Origin: Pseudomonas syringae
GTDB taxonomy: Bacteria; Pseudomonadota; Gammaproteobacteria; Pseudomonadales; Pseudomonadaceae
Reading direction: 5' to 3'
Assembly (NCBI RefSeq): GCF_000737245.1
Contig: NZ_JPQU01000020.1
Span: 54,833-118,832 of the forward strand
Length of the DNA: 64,000 bases
Part shown: positions 36,442-46,061 of the stretch, piece after piece
Layout of the letters: each line of letters begins with the position of its first letter
Numbering within the stretch: position 1 is the first letter of the stretch
Made by a program: the position numbers and the translations under genes
The notes under the pieces: generated by a model
Database searches by the model: none
Told to the model about the DNA's origin: nothing
What the model saw: only the letters and a program-made list of their open reading frames with translations

Positions 36442-36822
36442 ATGTCTCTGATCAACGAATACCGCGCCACAGAAGAAGCAATCAAAGAACTGCAAGCACG
36501 TTTGAAGAATCTGTCCCAGGACGACAAACTGCAAACCGAGCTGGAATTCGAAGGCAAACTGCGCACCTTGATGGGCGAATATCAAAAGTCGCTGCGTGAC
36601 ATCATCGCACTGCTTGATCCAGACGCTAAAGTAGGCAAATCTGCACGTGGCGCTGCCGTGAAAACTACCGGCACCAAGCGCGCTCGCAAGGTTAAGCAGT
36701 ATAAAAACCCGCACAACGGTGAAGTCATCGAAACCAAAGGTGGCAACCACAAGACTCTGAAAGAGTGGAAAGCCAAGTGGGGCGGTGACGAAGTTGAAGG
36801 TTGGGCAACCCTGCTGGGCTAA
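36442..36822 (+). CDS. mvaT: H-NS-family xenogeneic silencer MvaT
   Basis: A 126-residue nucleoid protein. The N-terminal coiled coil (MSLINEYRATEEAIKELQAR) oligomerises, and the C-terminal AT-hook-like DNA-binding domain has KRARKVKQYKNPHNGEVIET and GGNHKTLKEWKAKWG. It silences AT-rich horizontally acquired DNA in pseudomonads. AAGGTGTGTCTC precedes ATG 36442. The sequence is nearly MvaT of P. aeruginosa, so the name is secure. A terminator follows at 36856. Confidence 0.95.
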   Translation: MSLINEYRATEEAIKELQARLKNLSQDDKLQTELEFEGKLRTLMGEYQKSLRDIIALLDPDAKVGKSARGAAVKTTGTKRARKVKQYKNPHNGEVIETKGGNHKTLKEWKAKWGGDEVEGWATLLG

Positions 36823-36855
36823 TCCCCACGCGGCTCCAGCTTCACCCGCAACATC

Positions 36856-36884
36856 AAAAACGCCAGCTTGCTGGCGTTTTTTAT
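36856..36884 (+). terminator. Terminator of mvaT
   Basis: AACGCCAGC and GCTGGCGTT form the stem, flanked by AAAAA and TTTTTTATT. Confidence 0.9.
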
Positions 36885-36928
36885 TGTGTTTTTTTCACCG
36901 CCAGCATCACAGCTCGCCCGCTGGAGGC

Positions 36929-38359
36929 TTAAAGGGCCAAGCGCTGACGCAACTCCTCGACGTAGTCCTGCCATTGCGCCAATACCCTGAGCTGCTCCGA
37001 CGTAGCACTAACAGAAAGCTCCACCAGCGATCGATTGAAACTCTCAAGGGTATTAGGAGCACCCCACTCAGGATTTGTCAGACGTTTCTGACAGAAACTG
37101 CGCCAGCGCTGTTGTTCCTCAAGGCTGAGGGTCTCGGCGAAGTTTCGCGCCCGATATCGAAACAACAACTCGGGAAGCCGCCCATCATCGAAGGGCCAGG
37201 CATTATTCGCCAAATCTTCAGGCTCGGCATTGCGCACTTGTTCGCAAAGCCTGCGATCCCGGTCGCCAATAAAGCCGTCATACAATTGCTGCTCTGGATC
37301 CTCACTGGCTTTGAACTCATCCGGCGCATAAATGACGTTGAGCTTTTCCTGCCAGACTGCTTGCCCTTCCCCCATCTGTCTCGCGCGATCCTCGAAGACT
37401 GCCATATCCAGCTGTAGACGTTGTTGGTCTTCACTACGCAACACCTTCAACGGCGCAACCACCGGACAACGGTTTATATGCAGGAGTTTAAGCGGCACAG
37501 GCAGCTCACCTTCCAGCAACTCCTCGCGTCGGGTATATAAACGGCGCCGAAGAGTTTCCGCATCCTCAGCCAGTAACGGCAGATGATCCTGATGTAAATC
37601 ACAGACGATTAGGGCATTTCGATTCTGTGGGTGCCATGCCAGTGGCAGCACTACGCCTACATAATGTCGGGCTGCCGAGAAACGCCCGGAAATATGCACC
37701 AGAGGCTCCAGCAGTTTTATCTGTTGCTGGACTTTCTGCTTGCTGCGCAGCTGGAAAAGGTAATCGTACAGTTTTGGCTGCTTTTCCCTGATCAGACGAG
37801 CCAAGGCAATAGTGGCGCGGACATCAGACAGTGCGTCATGCGCCTGACCATGGTCGATACCATTGGCTGCTGTCAGTCGCTCCAGCTTGAGGGTGACCCG
37901 CCCGTCTTCTTCAGGCCAGACAATCCCTTCCGGACGCAATGCGTAAGCAGCTCGGACCACGTCGATCAAATCCCAGCGGCTGTTGCCCCCTTGCCACTCA
38001 CGTGCATAGGGATCAAAAAAATTACGGTACAGGCTGTAACGCGTCACCTCATCATCGAACCGCAACGTGTTGTAGCCTGCGCCGCAGGTGCCCGGTGCGG
38101 CCAGCTCGGCATGCACACGGGTCATGAAGTCCGCCTCACACAGACCCTGCTCGGCCAGACGCGACGGCGTGATACCGGTGATCACGCAGGCCGCTGGATG
38201 GGGCAGGATATCGTCGCTGGGCTGACAGTAGATATTGACCGGCGCGGCGATCTCATTGAGCTCGGCGTCAGTGCGGATACCCGCCATCTGCAAAGCACGA
38301 TCATTACGAGGATTGATCCCGGTAGTTTCGTAGTCGTACCAAAATAGGGTGGTAGTCAC
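36929..38359 (-). CDS. sbcB: Exodeoxyribonuclease I
   Basis: A 476-residue single-strand 3'-5' DNA exonuclease of the DEDD superfamily, used in recombination and mismatch repair. Exo motif I is FWYDYETTGINP near the start; AHDALSDVRATIALARLI holds the C-terminal His/Asp pair; ExoII-like residues lie between. The C-terminal SH3-like and helical domains end QRLAL. It has its own gene and is convergent with mvaT. Confidence 0.92.
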   Translation of the reverse strand: MTTTLFWYDYETTGINPRNDRALQMAGIRTDAELNEIAAPVNIYCQPSDDILPHPAACVITGITPSRLAEQGLCEADFMTRVHAELAAPGTCGAGYNTLRFDDEVTRYSLYRNFFDPYAREWQGGNSRWDLIDVVRAAYALRPEGIVWPEEDGRVTLKLERLTAANGIDHGQAHDALSDVRATIALARLIREKQPKLYDYLFQLRSKQKVQQQIKLLEPLVHISGRFSAARHYVGVVLPLAWHPQNRNALIVCDLHQDHLPLLAEDAETLRRRLYTRREELLEGELPVPLKLLHINRCPVVAPLKVLRSEDQQRLQLDMAVFEDRARQMGEGQAVWQEKLNVIYAPDEFKASEDPEQQLYDGFIGDRDRRLCEQVRNAEPEDLANNAWPFDDGRLPELLFRYRARNFAETLSLEEQQRWRSFCQKRLTNPEWGAPNTLESFNRSLVELSVSATSEQLRVLAQWQDYVEELRQRLAL

Positions 38360-38540
38360 GGGCGGATCCTGAACAGAAGACCGGCAAAGTGTATGGCCTC
38401 AAGCAGCAAAAATGCGAATCGGTCATATTCTGTCGTCAAACGTAAAGTTATCTTACAACCCCTGCTGCAAGAGTCTGGTTGCTTAGCAGGCAGGTGGTGG
38501 CTAGCATCAGACTTTGTTTTCAGGCGTCCACTTCCAGACA

Positions 38541-39266
38541 ATGCCATCCCCTTACGTTCAGCCAAGGAATGCACCTGCGCCCGCGCCGCTGGATACCCGC
38601 ACCCGAATTGAAACCCCTGAAGGCATCGATCTGCTCCTGCGCCCGGCAGGCCTGGTCCCGCGAGCTCTGGCATTTGGTATCGATTTCAGCTTCCGCGCCC
38701 TGATCCTCGGGGGGTTGTATCTGCTCTTCAGCCTGTTCGAATCCTTTGGCGCGGGGCTGACCGCCCTCAGCCTGTTTCTCGTTACCTGGTGGTACATGGT
38801 GTTATTCGAAGTCTTGAACCAGGGCTGCACGCCGGGGAAAAAGATCATGGATCTGCGAGTCATTCACGATGACGGAACCCCCATCGGCTGGACTGCCTCG
38901 CTGGTCCGCAACCTGCTGCGCTTCGTTGACATGATGCCTTTCGGCTATAGCCTGGGTGCCATAAGTTGCCTGCAACACCCACAATTCAAACGCCTGGGTG
39001 ACCTCGCCGCGGGAACGCTGGTGGTGTATCGCAACACCCCCATTCCGCGACCCGTGCTGCCTGACGCCGTGGCGGTGGTTGCGCCGTTCGTGATGAATCT
39101 GGAAGAGCAACGCGCAGTTCTGGGTTTTGCCGAACGACAACGCCAACTTTCATCAGAACGAACCCTGGAATTGGCATCGATTCTGGCCGAACCACTGCAA
39201 GTACCTCCCGAGCAGGCGGTGGCGCAGCTCAATGGAGTGGCCCGCGGGCTGTTGGGGTCGTCATGA
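38541..39266 (+). CDS. RDD-family membrane protein
   Basis: A 241-residue protein. After a soluble N-terminal part (TRIETPEGIDLLLRPAGLVP) the RDD motif region is RALAFGIDFSFRALILGGLY, then WWYMVLFEVLNQGCTPGKKI and WTASLVRNLLRFVDMMPF for helices. The family has unknown roles. It is the first gene of a six-gene coupled operon with SpoIIM, DUF4129, DUF4350, MoxR and DUF58. No strong ribosome site was found at 38541, so the start could be 38514. Confidence 0.8.
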   Translation: MPSPYVQPRNAPAPAPLDTRTRIETPEGIDLLLRPAGLVPRALAFGIDFSFRALILGGLYLLFSLFESFGAGLTALSLFLVTWWYMVLFEVLNQGCTPGKKIMDLRVIHDDGTPIGWTASLVRNLLRFVDMMPFGYSLGAISCLQHPQFKRLGDLAAGTLVVYRNTPIPRPVLPDAVAVVAPFVMNLEEQRAVLGFAERQRQLSSERTLELASILAEPLQVPPEQAVAQLNGVARGLLGSS

Positions 39267-40243
39267 AACAGGCCCTCTTCGAAGCCCGTCATCAAGCTCA
39301 TTGGCAGCGTTTCGAGGAGTCCCTCGTCGCTCTTGAGCGAGGCAAGCCGCTCAAGGCGTCCAGTGGCTCCTTTACCCGTGACTACCGGCGCATATGCAGC
39401 CAACTGGCCCTTGCACAGGAGCGCGGCTACTCCAGCCACCTGGTCGACCCGTTGCAGCAGCTGGCGATGCGCGGTCATCAACAGTTGTACCGACATCGCA
39501 GCCCGATCGGCTCGCAGCTTCTGGGGTTCGTGCTCGCAGGTTTTCCGCGACTGGTCAGGGCTGAATGGCGCCTGGTGGCAATCGCCAGCCTGATGTTCTT
39601 CGGCAGCCTGTTAGTCATGGCAGGGCTGATACAAGGCTTCCCGGATCTGGTCTACAGCGTGCTTGACCCGCAACAGGTCTCGGAAATGGAAAGCATGTAC
39701 GACCCGCAGGCCCATCGGATTGGCCAGGCCGTGGAGCGCACCGCCGACGATGACTGGATGATGTTCGGTTACTACATCATGCATAACATCGGCATTGCCT
39801 TTCAGACTTACGCCACCGGCCTGCTGTTCGGGCTTGGCAGCCTGTTCTTTCTTTTCTTCAACGGCCTGATGATCGGTGCGGTGGCAGGCCATTTGACCAG
39901 CATCGGTTATGGGCAAACATTCTGGTCATTCGTGATTGGCCACGGCGCTTTCGAGCTCACGGCCATTGCCCTGGCTGGGGCAGCAGGGCTGAAGCTGGGC
40001 TGGGCGCTGTTGGCACCGGGTCAGCTATCTCGGGCCCACGCGCTGCGTCTGGCGGCAAAGACCAGTGTGCAGCTTATCTATGGCGTCATTGTGTTTCTGC
40101 TGATCGCCGCTTTTATAGAAGCCTATTGGTCGTCCATGCGCTGGCCGCAACCGGCCATGAAGTACACCGTAGGCGCGGCGCTCTGGGCGCTGGTCATTGG
40201 CTATCTTTTATTCGCCGGAAGGAAGCAGCATGCGCCTGACTGA
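39263..40243 (+). CDS. Stage II sporulation protein M-like membrane protein
   Basis: A 326-residue protein with an N-terminal soluble segment (FEARHQAHWQRFEESLVALE) and a SpoIIM/DUF95 membrane domain. YYIMHNIGIAFQTYATGLLF and FVIGHGAFELTAIALAGAAG are the recognisable helices. It overlaps the RDD gene by 4 bp. Its partners suggest a membrane complex served by the MoxR ATPase. Confidence 0.8.
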   Translation: MKQALFEARHQAHWQRFEESLVALERGKPLKASSGSFTRDYRRICSQLALAQERGYSSHLVDPLQQLAMRGHQQLYRHRSPIGSQLLGFVLAGFPRLVRAEWRLVAIASLMFFGSLLVMAGLIQGFPDLVYSVLDPQQVSEMESMYDPQAHRIGQAVERTADDDWMMFGYYIMHNIGIAFQTYATGLLFGLGSLFFLFFNGLMIGAVAGHLTSIGYGQTFWSFVIGHGAFELTAIALAGAAGLKLGWALLAPGQLSRAHALRLAAKTSVQLIYGVIVFLLIAAFIEAYWSSMRWPQPAMKYTVGAALWALVIGYLLFAGRKQHAPD

Positions 40244-41816
40244 CTCCAGCGTTGCCATTCACCCGCGCAGCCCGTGGGAAGCCATTGATCTGGGCGTACT
40301 GCTGGCCCGCCAGCACCGTGGTTTGCTGATGGGTAGCTGGGCGATTGTCACGCTGCCGGTCTTTACGCTGCTCAGCCTGATGCTGTGGGACTACCCGACA
40401 CTGGCAATTGTGCTGTTCTGGTGGCTCAAACCCGTCTATGAGCGCCTGCCGCTACTCATTTTGTCCAAGGCACTGTTTGGGTCGCCGCCCTCATTGAAAA
40501 TGGCGCTTGTGGAATGGTTGCAGGCGTTGCGACCAAACCTCCTTTCCAGCCTGACCTGGCGACGCTTGAGTCTGAGCCGCAGCTTCATACTGCCAGTGCT
40601 TCAGCTTGAAAGGCCCTCCGGCGAAGAGCTCGGCAAACGTGTCGCGGTATTGAGTCGAAACGACATACGCGCCGCCCGACTGCTCACCGCCGTCGGTAGC
40701 TTGCTGGAGATGGCGCTGTGGATAGGTCTGCTGGTGATGTTCTACGTGCTGATCCCGCAGCAATTGCTCACCGACTGGGATCAGTTGACAGTCTTCGAGC
40801 TCGATGGAAACCTGAACTGGCTGGAGCACCTGACCAATGCGGGGTATGCGCTGGTACTGGTGATCTGGGGACCGATTTATGTGTCCTGTGGCTTTACCTT
40901 GTATCTGAATCGCCGCACCACGCTGGAAGCCTGGGACATTGAACTGGTCTTGCGGCGCCTGCGCCAGAAACTACTCGGCAGCGCCTATGTGCTGATGATC
41001 GGGGTCGGCCTGACACTGGCGACTGTCACACAGCCAGCATGGTCCGCTGCGCAAGACTTCAACTGCCCGCTGCCGCCCCAGGACAATGAAGCCCAGGCAA
41101 GCCCCGAAAGCGCCCGCCTGACCCATCAAGCACTCACCAGTGAGGCTGCCCGCGAGACTATCCACAAGGTGCTGCAAAATCCGCCGTTCAAGAACCCGCA
41201 AACGGTTTCCGGCTGGCGACTGGAGAAGCGCGAGGTCACCCCATCTGCAGAGGGCCCGCAGGCCAGCGGATTGACCGCATGGCTGAACCGACTTATGCAA
41301 CTGGGTAACTTCCTGGCGCAGACATTCAAAATACTGCTTTGGGCCCTCGCCGTGACCTTGCTTTGCCTGGTTATCTGGCGCTACAAGGCTTGGTTCAAAA
41401 CCTTCGTTTCCCGCACAACGGGAGACAAAAAAGTGGGCCCCAGCCAGCCCGAGCAATTGTTCGGCCTGCAGATCACCGCACAAAGCCTGCCAGCGGACAT
41501 CGCCGGCAGTGCCGAGCAACTCTGGCCGAACCAGCCCCGTGAAGCATTGGGCCTGCTTTACAGAGGATTGCTGAGCCGTCTGGTCAGCGACTATCAACTG
41601 CCACTGAAAAGCGCGGATACCGAAGGCCAGGTACTGGAGCGCATTGCCCTTCTCAACCAGCCGCAATTACAACTGTTCAGCCAGGACCTGACGACTCAAT
41701 GGCAAAATCTGGCGTATGGCCACAGACTCCCCCCCGCCCACCTGCAGCGTGAGTTGTGCGATGGTTGGCGGCAATTGTTCGACGTCGCCGCGCTTGATGG
41801 AAATTCGCGTCCATGA
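40230..41816 (+). CDS. DUF4129-domain membrane protein
   Basis: A 528-residue protein with several membrane helices in the N-terminal 300 residues (LMGSWAIVTLPVFTLLSLML, ALWIGLLVMFYVLIP), a periplasmic region with ARETIHKVLQNPPFKNPQT, a single helix (LLWALAVTLLCLVIW) and a C-terminal DUF4129 domain from about residue 400, with REALGLLYRGLLSRLVSDYQ. The ATG at 40230 follows GGAAGGAAGCAGC; it overlaps the SpoIIM stop by 14 bp. DUF4129 is also found next to transglutaminase-like proteins. Confidence 0.75.
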   Translation: MRLTDSSVAIHPRSPWEAIDLGVLLARQHRGLLMGSWAIVTLPVFTLLSLMLWDYPTLAIVLFWWLKPVYERLPLLILSKALFGSPPSLKMALVEWLQALRPNLLSSLTWRRLSLSRSFILPVLQLERPSGEELGKRVAVLSRNDIRAARLLTAVGSLLEMALWIGLLVMFYVLIPQQLLTDWDQLTVFELDGNLNWLEHLTNAGYALVLVIWGPIYVSCGFTLYLNRRTTLEAWDIELVLRRLRQKLLGSAYVLMIGVGLTLATVTQPAWSAAQDFNCPLPPQDNEAQASPESARLTHQALTSEAARETIHKVLQNPPFKNPQTVSGWRLEKREVTPSAEGPQASGLTAWLNRLMQLGNFLAQTFKILLWALAVTLLCLVIWRYKAWFKTFVSRTTGDKKVGPSQPEQLFGLQITAQSLPADIAGSAEQLWPNQPREALGLLYRGLLSRLVSDYQLPLKSADTEGQVLERIALLNQPQLQLFSQDLTTQWQNLAYGHRLPPAHLQRELCDGWRQLFDVAALDGNSRP

Positions 41817-43024
41817 GCAAGCGCAGTCATTGGCTGATCGCCCTGCTGGCCTTGCTGATCATCGGTATAGGTCTGGTGTATCTGGCCAAAAACCTCGAGC
41901 ACTATGAAGAAACCATCGACAAGGGGCCTTCACCAGCGGTCAGGGCCAATCCCTATCTGGCTGCAGAGAACTTTCTGCGCCAGCTATCCATTGCCGTAAA
42001 AGTCGCTGACTCCCTGAACAATCTGCCCGATCCTGCGCAGCAAACCCAAACCCTGTTGTTGCTCGACAGCCGTGAAGACATGACCCCGGCAGAGGCGGAG
42101 CGCGTCCTGCGCTGGGCACGTTCAGGCGGGCATCTGCTGTTTGTTGCCGAACAACTGTGGAACGAAAAAAAAGGCCGCAGTGGCGACTTGCTGCTGGATC
42201 GCTTGCAGATTCATCAATTGCTCAGCAAGGACCTCAAGGACCAGGACCGCGCACCCTTCAGAGCAATGATCCCGCTGCGGACGCCTGAACCCGAGCCTGA
42301 AAAGCCAGCCACATCCTGGCCCGAGTTGACTCGTCTGTACGTTGAAAACGAAGCGGCACCGGCCTATATGAGTTTCGATACCAGCTTCCACCTTGAAGAC
42401 CCACAGGACCACGCACAAGCCTGGGCCAACAGCGCCGAAGCCACTCACATGCTGCAACTGATCTATGGCAATGGCGTGATCACCGTTGTCACCGATGCCG
42501 ACCTGTGGAAAACCCGCGCCATCGGCAAATACGACAATGCCTGGCTGTTGTGGTATCTGACCCAGGACAGCAACGTCACGATGCTGGTCAGCACGAGGCA
42601 CGACAACCTTTTCAACCTGCTACTGCGCAACTTTCCACTCCTGCTGCTGACGTTAGCGTTGCTGGTTGGCCTGGGTCTGTGGCGAGCGGGGATGCGTCAG
42701 GGGCCTTTGTTGCCGGCGCCATCCATGGCTCGTCGACAACTGACCGAACACCTGCGGGCCAGCGCTGAACTGGCCCGGCGCCACAGCGGCCAGCAAAGCC
42801 TGCTGCGCACGCTGCAAGTGGACGTCCTGCGCCGCGCCAGGAAACGCCACCCCGGTTTCGAAACCTTGCCTGTTACCGAGCAATGGCAAGTATTGGCACG
42901 ACTGACACGCCAACCGACCAGCGCTATCAGCCTGGCCCTGCGCCCGCGCCCCGCCACCCGGCTGTCCAGCTCCGACTTCACCCGGCAGGTTGCCCACCTG
43001 CAAATCATCAGGAATGCCCTATGA
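41813..43024 (+). CDS. DUF4350-domain protein
   Basis: A 403-residue protein with an N-terminal helix (LIALLALLIIGIGLVYLA), a DUF4350 extracytoplasmic domain (RANPYLAAENFLRQLSIAVK, TLLLLDSREDMTPAEAERVL), and another helix (LLLLTLALLVGLGLWRAGM). A cytoplasmic tail is rich in Arg (LRRARKRHPGFETLPVTEQ). It overlaps its neighbours by 4 bp on both sides. It is commonly found beside MoxR/DUF58 genes. Confidence 0.8.
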   Translation: MSKRSHWLIALLALLIIGIGLVYLAKNLEHYEETIDKGPSPAVRANPYLAAENFLRQLSIAVKVADSLNNLPDPAQQTQTLLLLDSREDMTPAEAERVLRWARSGGHLLFVAEQLWNEKKGRSGDLLLDRLQIHQLLSKDLKDQDRAPFRAMIPLRTPEPEPEKPATSWPELTRLYVENEAAPAYMSFDTSFHLEDPQDHAQAWANSAEATHMLQLIYGNGVITVVTDADLWKTRAIGKYDNAWLLWYLTQDSNVTMLVSTRHDNLFNLLLRNFPLLLLTLALLVGLGLWRAGMRQGPLLPAPSMARRQLTEHLRASAELARRHSGQQSLLRTLQVDVLRRARKRHPGFETLPVTEQWQVLARLTRQPTSAISLALRPRPATRLSSSDFTRQVAHLQIIRNAL

Positions 43025-44091
43025 GCGATCAATCAAACGATCCATCGAGCAATAGCGAACCTGTTGTCGAGTTCAATATCGACCACAGCGCATCGCCCGC
43101 CGAACCCGCCGCGCCAGCTAGCAATCAGGCACAACAACGCCAACGTGCCAGCCACCTGGCTCAGGCGCTGCGTATTGAGCTGCGAAAGGCAGTCGTGGGT
43201 CAGACGGCGGTCATCGATGATGTGCTGACCGCCTTGATTGGCGGCGGCCATGTCTTGCTCGAAGGCGTGCCGGGGCTGGGTAAGACCTTGTTGGTCCGCG
43301 CCCTGGCTCGCTGCTTCGGTGGCGAGTTCGCGCGAATCCAGTTCACCCCGGACCTGATGCCCAGCGATGTCACCGGCCATGCCGTCTATGACATGCAGAG
43401 CGAACAGTTCAAGTTGCGCAAGGGCCCGCTGTTTACCAACCTGCTGCTGGCCGATGAAATCAACCGTGCGCCAGCCAAAACCCAGGCCGCGCTCCTCGAA
43501 GCAATGCAGGAGCGACAGGTCACCCTTGAAGGCCGTCCCATGCCCATCGCGCAGCCCTTCATGGTGCTCGCGACGCAGAACCCGATCGAGCAGGAAGGCA
43601 CCTACCCCTTGCCGGAGGCAGAGCTGGATCGCTTCATGCTCAAATTGCGCATGGACTATCCCGAGCTCAACGACGAACTGGCGATGGTGCGTCAGGTCAC
43701 CCGATCGACTCGCGCCGACATGCTGGACGTGCAGCCGTTGCGAGTGGTCTTGCAAGCCCGTGAAGTGCAGGCCTTGCAGCGCATCGCCAGTGAGCTCCCC
43801 ATGGATGACCAAGTGCTGGACTACGCAGTACGTCTGGCGCGGGCCACGCGCAGCTGGCCGGGGCTGACCATCGGGGCCGGTCCTCGGGCATCCATTGCGC
43901 TGGTGCGCGGAGGCCGTGCACGAGCGTTGCTGCGCGGCGGCGAATTCGTCATACCCGACGACGTCAAAGGCTGTGCGCTGGCGGTGCTGCGCCATCGGGT
44001 AAGACTGTCGCCTGAACTGGACATCGAAGGTCTATCAGTGGATCAGGTGCTCAAACAGATGCTTGATCAGGTTCCGGCACCGCGCCTATGA
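43021..44091 (+). CDS. MoxR-family AAA+ ATPase
   Basis: A 356-residue AAA+ chaperone-like ATPase. Walker A is GVPGLGKTLLVRAL, Walker B is LLLADEINRAPAKTQAALLE, sensor 1 is LATQNPIEQEGTYPLPEAEL, and the arginine finger region and sensor 2 (GAGPRASIALVRGGRARAL) are present. The N-terminal 50 residues are polar. The start at 43021 overlaps the DUF4350 stop (ATGA). MoxR proteins are thought to mature or insert partner complexes together with von Willebrand A-type proteins, here DUF58. Confidence 0.9.
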   Translation: MSDQSNDPSSNSEPVVEFNIDHSASPAEPAAPASNQAQQRQRASHLAQALRIELRKAVVGQTAVIDDVLTALIGGGHVLLEGVPGLGKTLLVRALARCFGGEFARIQFTPDLMPSDVTGHAVYDMQSEQFKLRKGPLFTNLLLADEINRAPAKTQAALLEAMQERQVTLEGRPMPIAQPFMVLATQNPIEQEGTYPLPEAELDRFMLKLRMDYPELNDELAMVRQVTRSTRADMLDVQPLRVVLQAREVQALQRIASELPMDDQVLDYAVRLARATRSWPGLTIGAGPRASIALVRGGRARALLRGGEFVIPDDVKGCALAVLRHRVRLSPELDIEGLSVDQVLKQMLDQVPAPRL

Positions 44092-45428
44092 AACAGGCGT
44101 TGAAGCCTTCCCTCTCCCTGTTTTGCTGGCTTGGCGGCCTGGCGGGCATGGCGTTGGTGCTGGGTGTCTGGTCGGCGCTTGCTCCGGCAGCCGCCGAATT
44201 CAGCGGGCTGTTCTGGAGCTTGTTGATTGGGCTGGCGATGCTGGCGGCTCTCGATGGCTACCGGCTACTGCGCCTGCCCTCGCCTCACCTGCAACGCCGG
44301 CTACAAGGCAGCCTGGCCTTGGGTCGCTGGAGTGAAGCGAGCGTGCAACTGACCCACAGCTACCCGAGTCCCGTCACGGTTCGGGTATTCGACCACGCGC
44401 CTGAAGGTCTTGAATGCGAGCATTTGCCCCAGGAAATCGCCCTGCTGCCGGGGCACCAGGCTGAACTGACGTACCGCTTGCGCCCTCACCAACGTGGCCT
44501 GTTTCACTTCGAGCGTTGTGAAATCTACCTGCCCAGCCCGATGGGACTCTGGAGCAGCCGCCGCTATTTACCATTGCACGACGTTACCCGTGTTTACCCC
44601 GACTTCGCCCGACTCTACGGTGGACAACTTCTGGCCGTCGATAACTGGCTGAGTCAGATCGGCGTACGTCTACGACAAAGGCGTGGTCTAGGCATGGAAT
44701 TCAACCAGCTACGCGAATTTCGTGAAGGTGACAGTCTGAGACAGATCGACTGGAAAGCCACCGCCAGGCACCGCACACCGATCGCCAGGGAATATCAGGA
44801 AGAGCGTGATCAGCAAATAATTTTCATGCTCGATTGCGGCCGCCGAATGCGCAGCCAGGATGGCGACCTGTCCCACTTCGATCATGCACTCAACGCTCTA
44901 CTGTTGTTGGGGTACGTCGCGCTGCGGCAAGGGGACGCTGTGGGGTTGTTCACTTTTGCCGGCGAGCAACATCGCTACCTGGCACCTGTCAGGGGGCAAG
45001 GCCAGCTTAATGTTCTGCTCAACAGTGTCTATGACCTGCACAGCAGCCAACGTCCGGCGGACTATAGCGCCGCTGCGCGCCAACTGCTGGCGCGGCAGAA
45101 ACGCAGGGCTCTGGTGGTACTGATGACCAATTTGCGGGATGAGGACGACGAGGAGCTGCTGGTTGCGGTCAAACAGCTCGAACGCCAGCATCGTGTTTTG
45201 GTGGTGAGCCTGCGAGAAGAGGTGCTGGACACATTACGGCAAGCTCCGGTCCAGACCTTTGACGACGCATTGACCTATTGCGGGACCATCGACTTCCTCA
45301 ACGCCCGCGCTGATCTGCAGGAACGCTTGAGCGCCCATGGTGTTGCGGTTCTGGATTCGCGCCCGGCAGAGCTGGGCGCGGAACTGGTAAGCAGGTACCT
45401 GAGCTGGAAAAAGGCCGGAGCCTTATAA
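44088..45428 (+). CDS. DUF58/von Willebrand A-like protein
   Basis: A 446-residue protein with two N-terminal helices (residues ~10-60), then DUF58. RQRRGLGMEFNQLREFREGD and RQIDWKATARHRTPIAREYQ are the DUF58 core. The vWA-like domain begins QQIIFMLDCGRRMRSQDGD, so the MIDAS DxSxS is replaced by DCGRRM, a degenerate metal site. It is the last gene of the operon, overlapping moxR by 4 bp, and is the likely partner of the ATPase. Confidence 0.85.
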   Translation: MKQALKPSLSLFCWLGGLAGMALVLGVWSALAPAAAEFSGLFWSLLIGLAMLAALDGYRLLRLPSPHLQRRLQGSLALGRWSEASVQLTHSYPSPVTVRVFDHAPEGLECEHLPQEIALLPGHQAELTYRLRPHQRGLFHFERCEIYLPSPMGLWSSRRYLPLHDVTRVYPDFARLYGGQLLAVDNWLSQIGVRLRQRRGLGMEFNQLREFREGDSLRQIDWKATARHRTPIAREYQEERDQQIIFMLDCGRRMRSQDGDLSHFDHALNALLLLGYVALRQGDAVGLFTFAGEQHRYLAPVRGQGQLNVLLNSVYDLHSSQRPADYSAAARQLLARQKRRALVVLMTNLRDEDDEELLVAVKQLERQHRVLVVSLREEVLDTLRQAPVQTFDDALTYCGTIDFLNARADLQERLSAHGVAVLDSRPAELGAELVSRYLSWKKAGAL

Positions 45429-45465
45429 GCGAACCAAGGGACAGTACCGGGCAGCCGGGACACTC

Positions 45466-45825
45466 CTAGGCCGACGCCTCCAGAGGGTGAAAGCTGAAGT
45501 AGCGACGCAAGGCCTTGATCAGCTCTGAGTATTCGGCAGGCGCTTCGGTCAGAGTAAAGCCCGAATCGTAACTGCCGGGGGTTTCGTCTTCGTGGCACCA
45601 GAGACAGGTTGCGTTAACGTCAACCGTCGACGGCAAACCCCGTTCGCAGGGCACCTGAAGACGCAACTGGAATTCAGCCCCTACCAATACAGGCAGGTCA
45701 CTGATGAGCATCAGCCCATTCTCGGAGATATTACCCAGGCACCCCACGGACTTGCCGGTGTACCGATTGGAAACCCGAAGATAGAAAGGCAGTTGATGTC
45801 GTTCGATCTTTCGCTCTTTTAGCAT
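45466..45825 (-). CDS. PilZ-domain protein
   Basis: A 119-residue single PilZ domain. The N-terminal basic motif (KERKIERHQLPFYLRV) and GCLGNISENGLMLIS give the RxxxR and (D/N)xSxxG-like elements for cyclic-di-GMP binding, though the second motif is N-I-S-x-N-G. It lacks other domains and would act by interacting with partners. A diguanylate cyclase lies 3.5 kb away but is not in the same operon. Confidence 0.85.
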   Translation of the reverse strand: MLKERKIERHQLPFYLRVSNRYTGKSVGCLGNISENGLMLISDLPVLVGAEFQLRLQVPCERGLPSTVDVNATCLWCHEDETPGSYDSGFTLTEAPAEYSELIKALRRYFSFHPLEASA

Positions 45826-46061
45826 GGTTCAGCCGCCGTCATAGACCATTGAGCATGGTCGCGCTAAATCTTCCAGATTGTCGCAGCCTTGAACTGCACA
45901 AACGCTGCGAACAAATGCTTCAAGGTGGATAAATCGCAGAATGTGTCTCTGACTCGCACGCGCCTGTCCAAGTCACTCTTTAATCATCAACTTTACAAAG
46001 CGTAGCGCAAAGCGGCCAGACAGCCACCCAAGACCGCTACCGCCTATCCATTCGAGTGTAA

